This document shows positions 21,701-31,310 of a stretch of DNA of 64,000 nt, in pieces; positions within the stretch are counted from its first letter, which is position 1; the number at the start of each line of letters is the position of its first letter. The notes below the pieces were generated by a model. It did not search any database. It was not told the origin of the DNA and worked only from the letters and a program-made list of their open reading frames with translations. A program made the position numbers and the translations under genes. The DNA comes from Notospermus geniculatus. Lineage: Eukaryota > Nemertea > Pilidiophora > Heteronemertea > Lineidae. The stretch lies in assembly GCA_002633025.1 (NCBI GenBank), contig NMRB01001623.1:41852-105851 (forward strand), written 5' to 3'.

Positions 21701-23413
21701 TGACACAGAGCACTCAAATGTGCTATGTGGCTCCTTCTAAATGACCTTTATGTGCATTATGAACTTTCGGCCTGATCAGACATCCCGCTGTCTGGTAGGT
21801 GGCATAACCCAAAAATCATCAAAGTCCTGTAACTCGGGAATGACTTGACCCAGATTGCTCATAACTGATATGTGCCTCCCTCTGTCATTTATGTCCAACC
21901 AGGTGAGTACATGGTCCATGGACCATTTCATTAGGAAGCTGGCACATGCGCACAGACACTCCAAGGGGGGATTTCGAAAATGGCTGAGCGATCAGCAGCA
22001 CACAGCGGCGCGTGTTCGGGTCGCAGGCAACTGGGGCTACGGCCCGAACGCTGTTACCAAATCATTATTGGTCAGGGTACGCATCATTAACGCAGCGGGC
22101 AGGTTACATCACTTTTCTGTCCGGCGAGGGTATCTTCTCCCAGAAAAATGCCACTCGCCTATGCCTTCAACGGGGGCACCAACGTCAGCGGCCATATGAG
22201 CCTTGTTGGTGTCCCTGACCACTAAGAATGAAATACTGTGTAAATATTTTTTTGTGTTGGTCAAATAAATTATGTCATATCATATAAAAAAAAAGAAACA
22301 TTCCTGTTCCTTTTTTCAGTATCCATCTTAAGATCCACTGCCGGAATTGCGAGGGGCTTCGATAGACGTAAGTACATGTAGTGGCAACATAGGTTTCCCA
22401 GTGACGTCACGCTTGTCACGTGACTGGCCGTCAGAATGACGTCACTCAGCGTATGTCAATGGGAGACTTTCCTGCCGTCAGAGGCCATCAGCAGTTAGTG
22501 GTCCTAGGACGTCATGGAATGAGGCACTCTGAAACAGACCCGAGCCTGACGTTATGACGTCGTTCGGACTCTGATATATTTGGCTGACATGTTGATGACG
22601 TCACTGACGCAACAATGCGTCATGCTGTGCCAGTGCCGTACATCCAAGCACGACAAGATGACGTCACTGACGCAAGATGTCAGCCAAATGTTCCAGAGAT
22701 TTCATTCATCAAAATTCAAGTCTCGAATGAAATCTCGCGGGACCAGATTGGGAATGAGGTGGTCGCAGAACTAACAGCGAGAAAGGTGACGTCAGTACGT
22801 CATTCGGGTCTTATACTTGCTGCGCCATCTGCAGTCATGCGAGTTCCCCATCCGACGCCATAGAGAAGAAGTGCACGCCATGACGTCATCCATAATGACG
22901 CAGACACCATGGCTTACATGTACGTTTTTGACGTCAAATTTTTGACGTTTTAGGACCGCTAGCAGGCGGCCTCTAACGGCAGGAATGTCTCCCATTCAAC
23001 AAATGAACTCTTTCTGTTAGTTCTTGAACAACGGCAGCTGGGTTGGTGTGAGTGCCACCTGCTGTAGACGACGACTCGCCCCACTTCAAATGACCAACGA
23101 CGGACTCATCCCCACTGGTTAGTGAGACCAAAGTTGATGAATAGGAGCGAGGTAAAAACCCCTGTATTGACGCACGCTAACATGAAGTGCAAATGGTCTT
23201 CATTTATTTTCAGTCATTAACTGCGCAGCCCGTCACTGCGAAAGCCATGAAAGAAGGGAAAGGAGAAGAGACGATTGGAGAAGACCCGGTTCGGGAAGTC
23301 ATTCGGGTAGAGGAAGTCATTCGGGTAGGGGAAGTCATTCGGGTCGGGGAAGTCATTCGGGTCGGGGAAGTCATTCGGGTAGTGGAAGTCATTCGGGTAG
23401 TGGAAGTCGTTAG
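18798..23413 (+). CDS. Pro/Arg-rich peptide precursor, copy 2, with C-terminal GSHSG repeats (5' incomplete)
   Basis: Visible coding exons: 18798-18944 (partial), 20024-20075, 22320-22367 and 23214-23413, in the same phases as copy 1, giving 148 residues. The first part keeps RTTWIPPRFRGP and HDHGHR, and the middle exons keep EEFDLGRRVQMELFRSG and SILRSTAGIARGFDR. The last exon has NCAARHCE (CX4C), a basic stretch, then six 18-base units encoding GSHSGR or GSHSGS (from about 23293), ending in GSR and TAG. Copy 1 stops where this array begins, so the array is a lineage-specific gain or loss. The reading frame is fixed by the incoming splice phase (C plus TC). The start is lost at the N. A poly(A) signal candidate is at 24026. 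A Gly/Ser/His array suggests a metal- or surface-binding tail; function unknown. Confidence 0.7.
18966..19443. repeat. Insertion in the second intron of gene copy 2 with tandem CCTGATTGGTTAACAA repeats
   Basis: Absent from Unit I (10376-10385 is continuous). The right part has three units of about 36 bases around CCCTGATTGGTTAACAACTA. The same repeat, with more units, is at 30870-31310, sharing the lead-in GGCAGATGAGCTGTTTT. Each unit carries an inverted CCAAT box (ATTGG). Confidence 0.7.
19053..19215. mobile_element. Nested 163-bp element with CAGG..CCTG ends and ATATT duplication
   Basis: Starts CAGGCGCTG and ends GATCCGCCCCTG, flanked by ATATT on both sides (19048-19052 and 19216-19220). 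The related repeat at 30.9 kb reads through the site. The interior includes a run of G and GCGCACCCGGCGCACG. A similar GGATCCAGGG stretch occurs at 6962. Confidence 0.65.
20241..20657. mobile_element. 417-bp MITE with TAGGCAGTTTTAGCA termini
   Basis: Begins TAGGCAGTTTTAGCACGCTT and ends with the near inverse. Both ends continue into ACGTTTTACATTTACGATTA and its inverse. Absent from Unit I (11165-11190). Lies in the third intron of gene copy 2. Confidence 0.85.
20880..21909. mobile_element. About 1-kb element with AGCTCACCTGGT ends and 145-base internal repeats
   Basis: The left end AGCTCACCTGGTGAGCT is itself palindromic, and the right end is ACCAGGTGAGT. From about 21350 the interior is a direct repeat of 145-base period (ATGGCCGCCAGGTGG at 21353, 21498 and 21643, with a degenerate fourth near 21788). 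Unit I lacks it (11400). Codon structure is absent, so it is noncoding. Confidence 0.75.
22455..23121. mobile_element. Unit II insertion holding a CCTGCCGTCAGAGGCC MITE
   Basis: Between CACTCAGCGTAT and TAGTGAGACC, which adjoin in Unit I (11802-11822). The bulk (to about 23001) is bounded by GGGAGACTTTCCTGCCGTCA and its inverse, with many GACGTCA motifs inside. About 120 further bases up to 23121 are of unknown origin. It occupies the last intron of gene copy 2. Confidence 0.7.
23289..23413 (+). repeat. 18-base coding minisatellite in the last exon of gene copy 2
   Basis: Six units with GTCATTCGGG at 23298, 23316, 23334, 23352, 23370 and 23388, plus a degenerate seventh that creates the stop. 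Variation between units is confined to the codon for R or S. Confidence 0.9.
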
Positions 23414-24644
23414 GGATCGCCGTACGCAGGCCAAGCAGGAAGTGGACCGTCCCACATGAGGCACTGGTTATATTAGAGAAAAAATGCCCTTGTATGTATC
23501 GACATCTCCTGCCAACCTACTACGCCTGATTTGATGCAAATGACGCCCTAATAATGTTGCAGTTCTAGCCCTTAGACGTACAGTATCTAATCAAAGTCTT
23601 CACCCCAACACACGTACACGTACAGTCAGTCACTAATATACATGTAAAAACCTTTTTCACGAGTTTGATGTTCCCCGGTCACTGTGCAAATTCGTCTTTT
23701 ATCGGGATCTGCCGTGTTCCAGTGAAATGGCGATCTCTGCTGATAACGTCATTTGATCAACCTCCGTGCAGGGTCGGCAACAACCAGATCAAGGCTTTGA
23801 TACTTACCCTGCCTGGAGATTGGTCTCGGACCCGACATTATTGTACGAGAATAAGGAATGATGCAACACAATCCTCGAAAGGTGACGCCGAATGTGGTAT
23901 TAGGCCGCCACCGACGTTATATTCCAAAAATAGTATGTGTGGAGATTGAGTTCATTCCCTTTCAAAATGGACGGCCATGTTATTAGGAGCGTCACGCTGA
24001 AAATCTTGATGTACGTTAGAATAAAAATAAACATCTTCATGAAGAACCTTTTTGACTTGATTGTGTCTCATCTCAAACCAAACAATGTCTTCCATAAAAA
24101 CTCCTCTCAGAAGACAATTACCACAAGAATGATGCTATACAATGAGAGTTATTATAGCTTATTACACCCATCTACCGCTCTCATCACTTTTTGAGGAAAA
24201 AACCTCCGTCACTTTCAGCGAAGGGTAATCTGACACACTGCCTTTGAGACAAATAATCTGCTTGTTTTTGTTTTTTCCTAAACTCCCACTCTCTTATTTG
24301 CCAACAGCGGTCGAGCCGTACCTTTTTTTAAAAAGTGTGCTGCTGTTCGTTTTCAACAACATGTACATTTACGTGACAACATTCCCAGGGACCCACAACT
24401 TAAACCGTCATGGAACGATAGAAGTGTGGACACCTTTGACAGTGGGACATTCTTTACTCTTACACCAGCTGCCTAATACTAATACCATTCCTAATGTGCC
24501 GGTGTGGAAGACTACTAGTATTGCTACATACACATCATGTACGTTGAGAAATATAGGCAAAGTTGCATGTCAGATGGTTTCCAGCTGGAAAATTGTAATC
24601 TTGTCCGAAGCGATGCAGGTAGAAGTCAGGAATAAGAAGACTTA

Positions 24645-24796
24645 GGGCCGTATTCACCAAGGGTGATCATCGCGCGATTAAGACTGACGCGTGTAACTTC
24701 AGTTCACTAAAGGCAAACACTTCCACCATGCTTTTGAAGAAGGTACACGCGTCTAAGTCTTAATCGCGCGATGATCACCCTTGGTAAATTCGGCCC
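24645..24796. mobile_element. 152-bp PIF/Harbinger-like MITE
   Basis: Begins GGGCCGTATTCACCAAGGG and ends with the near inverse, flanked by TTA on both sides. A long inner arm GTGATCATCGCGCGATTAAG is also mirrored. TWA target and GGGCC ends fit PIF/Harbinger. Confidence 0.75.
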
Positions 24797-27075
24797 TTAG
24801 TTTTGGTAACACTTGTGGTATCCATTTTTGTGTCTAAGAGCGCAAGTTAGGTTTTAGACTTTCAACATCGACGGCTGACATACATGTATTTCGATTAAGG
24901 CCCAAAGAGAATCAGTCTAACCAGAGGCAGATTGCTGTTAAGGACCTTTGCATTCTTCTCTACCATTGTCTTAAGACTGACGATACCTTCCTTCCCCAAC
25001 TTCCCTCGCTCAAAGACCTATCACGGGTGTTTGTTCAACTTTTGTCAATCTCATTTCTACCATAGAGACAACTCATGCTTATAGGCAAACAGTTTTATCT
25101 CTGACGACTTTATTCTCCCTGGCTTATTTCTTAAGACTAATGATCTCTCGCCAGGCGGCTGCGAGGCAAACATGTCGTCTCCCTTTGTCTCAAGAGGTGA
25201 AAGGAGATCTGAGTTGACTTTGACGGCACTCTCCCAGCTGATACGCTATCTCGGTCAAACAATAACAAAGGCCGTAAACTCCTGTGTTTTTCACCCTTGA
25301 GGGTCGAAGTTATTTGGCAAAGGTATCATAAGCCGTCATGTTTTCGGTCACCTCACGAAGCCTGTGGGCCTTCGACATGACTAAATGTGAGGAAAGCTCG
25401 ATTGCAGTGGAGAGCGCTATCCGCAGGAGCCAATGAGAAATCGGAGGAACTGTCTGAACTGGTGGCGCTCATGCACCGCTCAGTCTTGCCGCTAGAGGCG
25501 CTACCGTCTGTCGTGTCGATGATGATGACTGGTATGCATCTTGAGTCCACAGCGGGCACTGCTAGTCAGGGAGGGTACATTTTGTGACGTCGTCGGCCGA
25601 ATCGGTGTGGGTCAATCCCTTCCATGTATGGTTCCTGCCGGAACCGGAACAAACATAAAGGCAGGACATCTTGGAATAAAGACAGGGCCAATTCAGTCTC
25701 GCACAATCACGCGAGACAAAACGAGCAGATAGCTTATCAAGATACGAAACTGCGGCTTATCACGAAAGCTCCAGCCTGAAGGGATGGTAATTGGCGGCTG
25801 TTTGTCTGGAGATACGTTCGCTTTCTCTTGTCTTATCTTAGAAGTCGTCGACGTGGGCTAATCTACCTCATCTTGATGGCATGTTGGCACGTCACAACGA
25901 TACCGTCACATTGTACAATATCATCTGATGGCCTCTATGAGTCTTTGGCAGCTGCATTATATAATGAACAACATAATACTTGGATCATCACGATGACGTT
26001 CTTTTATAAAGGCCTCCACACAATTGTTCGTTTCACGCTGTCTTCTTCATAAAATCTTTCTGGCTTAGTTGGTTCCTAGTTGTGTATATTGGTCTGTACA
26101 GAATAACAAGTTAACTACATTGTAAGCCTAGCAAGGTTTATGAATGAGGTCCACATTTCGTTTGGTTTGGAAAAATTCTAGTATTCATCACCACTGCTAT
26201 ATTGATGGACGCTGGACGCCCAGGCCGAAGGGCGTGTTGTAGGCAAGAATATTGTAAATTTCGAGTCGCATGGTTCCGAGTCGATGGGCCTGATTCCTCC
26301 GTCTCCTTCCATGTTCTGTGACATTTTTCAGTTTTTAATGATTTCCATGATGCGTGTAGTTAGTACAGGATCAATGTTCTCTCCATCATTTTAATTGGTT
26401 TCATCGATAGAGAAGTGTACCCGAGTCTAAACCAAAACGACATGCGTGTTTGCCAACGCCTTGTCCTTTACCGAATCCGATTTGAAGCTACGAGGTGCGA
26501 CCGACATCAGCAAATTCAAAATTTTCTGTTGACGCTGCTTCTCAAAACTGGGTTCAATTTCACGACTCCCTCGTTTGTCATGTACGGCCCTTTATTCCTA
26601 TAACAAGTAATATCTATAGTGAAAGAGAACCGGTAAACAGCCAGTCAAAAGGGACAAGCGACGACTTGGCTTATTGCACACCCTGAATGATGGATTGGAC
26701 ATATCCACTCCGTCAGTGACTCTTCCAGACGTTATAAATGGGGGGGAGGGGATGAAATTTCTGAAGTTCTCTTAACATCCTCTGCACTGTGTATTAACTA
26801 AAGTTATGAACTTTATACTCGTCGGAAGAACCTCGGGGTAGTTACGTCAACAACCTGCACTCTCATTTCGGTTGCCCCCACAGACTTGTCCGATGGCTGT
26901 GCGATTTTCAGACGCGCCCATTGTATGAAGACAGGATTTGTTGTCGAACGCAGCGTCAAACGTAGAAGGCTTGAGGATGGACGCGTTGCATGGCATCAGA
27001 AGTATTACATGAAAAATGGCCAGTTAGGCTATTCATGGTTTCCAGGGCGTAACTTCAACAATGCCCGCCATTACT
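24797..27075. other. Intergenic, no gene recognised
   Basis: Frames are short and mostly non-ATG. A weak hairpin-like region near 25420-25510 (GGCGCTCATGC, CTAGAGGCGCTA) resembles those at 60.5 and 62.7 kb. Nothing else structured was noted. Confidence 0.5.
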
Positions 27076-27200
27076 GACGTCGTCATCATGACGCAAAGCC
27101 GGTGCAAAATGCATTGCTGACGTCGTCCTATGACGCAAAGCCGGGGCCAAAATGCATTGTTGACGTCGTCCTATGACGCAAAGCCGGGGGCAAAACGCGC
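27076..27200. repeat. 43-base tandem repeat, three units
   Basis: Units begin GACGTCGTC at 27076, 27119 and 27162 and include ATGACGCAAAGCCGG. Each unit carries a GACGTC core. Confidence 0.8.
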
Positions 27201-30200
27201 AACAACCCAACAGAATGACGTTACGTCGTAGAAACGATGAAAACATGATGTAGCACCAGGACACTCTCCGTGGTGCTTTCTGAATAAGCAGATGATGAGG
27301 TGGATGAAAAAGCCAGGATAAATGCATGTTCCAGAGACTGCAATATCGTGGAACAACCGTATCCGAGTATNCCTTCATCGACGATACAAAACACACAACC
27401 TTGTTGTCCCTGGTGGACAGCATCAGGAGAAATGAACCAGACGAGGGGACAATGTTATTGTTTGCCCGGTCAATACCCCGAATAAATCTAATAAGTGGCA
27501 AGGGTAGCCAGATCGGGTCGCTTGAATGGCCATATTGAAAGGCTGACCAGACCAGTACCATACTCGCTGCAGCCGTACTCAGGGGTAGGGGGAATTGCCG
27601 CCCCTTGAACATGAAAATTCAATGAAAGTGGAGTCTATTCCCAAGCAGACATGGCAGAGACAGTGAGTAATAGTGTCATAGTATCCTGACCCCACAATCC
27701 CTTCCAATACGATGAACACGCTTTACCGCTCTCTGCTCACCCGACAAACCACCAAACCTGATTTCAGAAATGTAATTTCGGGGTTTTGACGGGAAATTGG
27801 ATGTGGAGCCGAGTGCTTTCACCCGCGACGCTGACGTTATGAACAAATCATGCTACTCTCAGAATCACCAGGGGGACTCGGTTGTAGACGGCCGTGTTTG
27901 GCGGTCAAATTCCTTTACAACGAGAGATGAGGACCGAGACTCACTCTGTCAGAGTGACGCGGTGGGACATTATTTTGAGAGAAGTGATGTTGATATTATG
28001 GTCATAATGTCAACGCGCGATGTTGTCCATATAAGTCAATGTAATAGCCGTCGTGTCAAAGTGAAATGGACAGCACATCAAATATCACTTCATTTCTCGC
28101 GGTGAACGACCATGGCAGACGTTAGATAACGCCCTTTGCCTGAGACACATTTAAAGAGACCCTGCAGGCAGCCTCCACATAGGCAAATCTCAATGCGGCA
28201 GGGGTGATTTTAAAGTCGACAGGCTGACCCGAAGCTGCTGGACCCGTCATTCAGCCGGGTCGGTGGACTTTAAGAACACCCCTCCCGCATTGAGATTTGC
28301 CGTCAATGTGCGCCTTGGCTTACTGTGACACGGGAGGTCTATTGCACGTACATTGTACACTAAATATCACCCTTTGAGCCCAAATCAATAGGTTGTCAGT
28401 TGCTAGCGCCACCTGTGATGAAGTGACCACACTGATATGAGCCTAATGGCTTTTTAGCGGCATTGGAGCCCTTTAACACTTTGTGAACGCATAATCTAGA
28501 ATAATCTAAGAGATGTGTGGTCCATCGACAATCGGCAGCTGATGCCAAGGAAATACTTGAACTAAGTAATATTGGCAGCCATTAGGCAAATCATCACCAG
28601 ATCGATTCAATCAGTGATATTATCGGCTCTAAGATCAATTACACGTTCACAACATGCATTTAATTCCCATGTTTAGGTATCAATCGATTTGAGTCAATCA
28701 GTTAATTGGTGATTGGCGGTGTGATTAGAGCGAAAGCAAGAAAGTAAAGCCTAATATCCTCTAATATAATAATGTAAGGAACTGTGCAAAAGTTGCTTAT
28801 CCCTGCCACACCCATTGAATGCCCATTTATAATGCCTGTCTAACCCATCAAATACCTTTTACCTAGTCTTTTTCCCTTCGGAATATCTTGGTATAAACCT
28901 AATCTCGCGTGACCTCATGCGAGATGTAAACGACTCTATCAGCCAAATGAATTTCAGTGAAATAAAGGTGTTAAAACAATTTGAGTTGTTTAATCCCACC
29001 GGTTATGTGACAGTCTGCGTGTCTATATCCGTCTCCTCATTGATTCGGGGTCTGTGGCTGATAATCGTTTACAATGACAAGATATCTCGCCTCGGGGGAG
29101 GGGGAAGATAGCTGACACTGTTTATACATTCGATTTTTATACCTTCAGATCTCCGATGACAAAATGTAGAATCATTTTTTGCAGATATAAGCGTATAAGA
29201 AATCTCATGCCGTGTCGTTCCGCAATGCTCCATTTACGAGTTCCGTGAACCCGTCTGACCTCTGCGTAGGAGATTGATAAGAAGTGAAACCGTGTGGCGA
29301 GCGCAGTTATCCGTTACTTCCAGATCTTGACAATAGAGGTCTCTCAGTATATCACGAGGGCGCCACTGTAGTAGCTAGAAAAACACACGTGTAATTCTAT
29401 AGTATGTTACTTGAAAACTTGCCACCATTATGTCTTCTGTACACTACCCAGCGTTGTGGTAGATTGCACATGAGAGGGGCGCCACCAACCGGCCATGACG
29501 CGCAGTATGATGGGACACATCACGTGATATTTTTCTCCACGCTCATTGGCGACTTGGTGACAGTTCCATGAACAGTACCACATGTCAACATCACTCAATA
29601 GTTGTTTGTCTCGAGCGGAAATTTCGCTTTTCTGAAAATAAAAGTTGAAAAGACAAAAGAAAATAAAAGGCTGAGAAGACATCGAACCATCTTAAATTAG
29701 ACAGTGATTTGACGGATCTCCGTCGCTAAAAACGTTGGGAGGAAACATCGATCTAATCCTTTGGTAATACGAGTATCCCCCAAGGCTGTTCTTTGAAACT
29801 CACAAAAATAAAACCACCGTCAAATCGGATCTAATTACGGATATTCAACTGGCCATTTAGACAAAAAAGTCGATTTGATCCCTCAGGGCATTCCGAAGGG
29901 CCGTAAAAACGGATAGTAACAGAGCTGAGAATGCTCATAATGCAGGTGATTCTCTTGTGTCTGCAGGGGGTCGGGGGAGGGGGAGGGTGGTATTGGCATG
30001 ACGGCCGAAATAAACTCCTCAAGTTACAACAGACGGTGATATCACCTTGTGTATCACCCTTGAACATGCAAACTTCGTTTTTCGTTCACCGTTTCATTAT
30101 GAACTTGTCAACATAGGAAATACCATGACAACCATGAACAATGTGTAGGCTCACCTTCTCCTCACCATCATCGTGATTTGTCAAAGCTTCTCGTTAATGT

Positions 30201-30296
30201 GATTCGTCGATCTACAAACCACAACCCTTGCACCACCAGTGGCAAAAATTGACTAAAACTAATGAACATGCAAAACTCTGATATCTTACAGAAACC
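27201..30296. other. Intergenic with one weak ORF, one N, one hairpin element
   Basis: A plus-strand frame at 27797-28105 (102 codons, non-ATG start) is moderately protein-like but has no domain, signal peptide or splice support. An N at 27371 interrupts another frame. The hairpin at 28182-28301 is listed separately. A tract of G (29090-29105, 29965-29990) is simple sequence. Confidence 0.45.
28182..28301. mobile_element. 120-bp hairpin element
   Basis: GGCAAATCTCAATGCGG and its inverse bound an inner pair of ACTTTAA and TTTAAAGT arms around CCGGGTCGGTGG. No target duplication could be set. Confidence 0.7.
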
Positions 30297-30533
30297 CTGT
30301 CACATAGGTATTCATTGGAAAGTACTCACCAAGAGCTTTCCAATGAATACCTATGTGACGGGGTTCAGGTGTCACGAAAATGCTGTCACATAGGTATTCA
30401 TTGGAAAGTACTCACCGAGAGCTTTCCAATGAATACCTATGTGACGGGGTTCAGGTGTCACGAAAATGCTGTCACATAGGTATTCATTGGAAAGTACTCA
30501 CCGAGAGCTTTCCAATGAATACCTATGTGGTAG
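30297..30533. repeat. Three tandem hairpins, 86-base period
   Basis: Each unit has CACATAGGTATTCATTGGAA and its inverse around a short loop (AGTACTCACC). Units start near 30297, 30383 and 30469 and are almost identical, joined by GGGGTTCAGGTGTCACG. Confidence 0.9.
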
Positions 30534-30869
30534 GGTTTTCTCTGTCAGAAGCGCATTTTACATCTCTACATTTTTGACAAATTGGCCTTGCAGTGAAACG
30601 GGTTAATAATAGTTCTCCTTCTTCTTGTCTTCCGTACACGTTCACCATCTTCAAAAGTCTCCCAATCTTCGCCGTTTAATTTGACTCCTAAAACACAAAG
30701 AAAAAAAATGCACTTTAGAAAGTCTCTCATACCCTTCAACTGTCATTATCATTTCTCCTACACGAGTTAAACAAAGTAAGACTCTGCATGATTGATGCGA
30801 TAAAATTTAGAAGGACTCGAAAGAGATCGGGTCACTTAACCTGAAGCAGTGAATTCAAAGTTCTCCTTT

Positions 30870-31310
30870 TATGTTGTCTAATGGTCTATTAATCATTGAC
30901 TTCTTTGGATGCCAAAGAACATTATTATTATTCTGTTTTATCAGGACTGTGTACGACGGCAGATGAGCTGTTTTAAGCATATCGCCCTCATCGGTAATAC
31001 AAGTGTGTATCGATGGCCCTGACTGGTTAAAAAGAGTGTGACGATGGCCCTGATTGGTTTACAACTATTATTGTGTCGATGGCCCCGATTGCTTAACAAT
31101 TATTACTGGACGATGGCCCTGATTAGTTAACAACTATTATTGTGTCGATGGCTCTGATTGGTTAACAATATTATGTGTCGATGGCCCTGATTGCTTAACA
31201 ACTATTATTGTCTCGATGGTCCTGATTGGTTAGCGAGTATGTGTCGATGGACCTGATTGGTTAATAGTGAGTATCGAAGATCCTGATTGGTTGTGTGTGT
31301 GTCGATGAAC
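30870..31310. repeat. Tandem GTCGATGGCCCTGATTGG repeat
   Basis: About nine units of 30-37 bases containing CGATGGCCCTGATTGGTTAA, with decay towards both ends. Shares its lead-in with the intron insertion at 18966-19443. Every unit holds an ATTGG pentamer. Confidence 0.75.

Larger units (their letters stand above)
13138..24518. repeat. Tandem duplication, Unit II (gene copy 2)
   Basis: Direct repeat of Unit I starting 14 bases after Unit I ends. Expanded by insertions absent from Unit I: 13341-15300, 16426-16688, about 18966-19443, 20241-20657, 20880-21909 and 22455-23121. Missing sequence at the N (18795) removes about 0.8 kb present in Unit I. Confidence 0.85.

Noticed and set aside
23187-23464. 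Frames reading EVIRVG or TRMTSPT repeats over the 18-base array
   Set aside because: Both run without stops because the unit is a multiple of three. The incoming splice phase selects the GSHSG frame, which also keeps the CX4C motif of copy 1.
27055-27612. 185-codon minus-strand frame
   Set aside because: It starts without ATG, crosses an N, overlaps the 43-base tandem repeat and has no recognisable features.
30297-30533. CRISPR-like array
   Set aside because: Only three units, with no unique spacers, in a eukaryotic context. The units are tandem hairpins.
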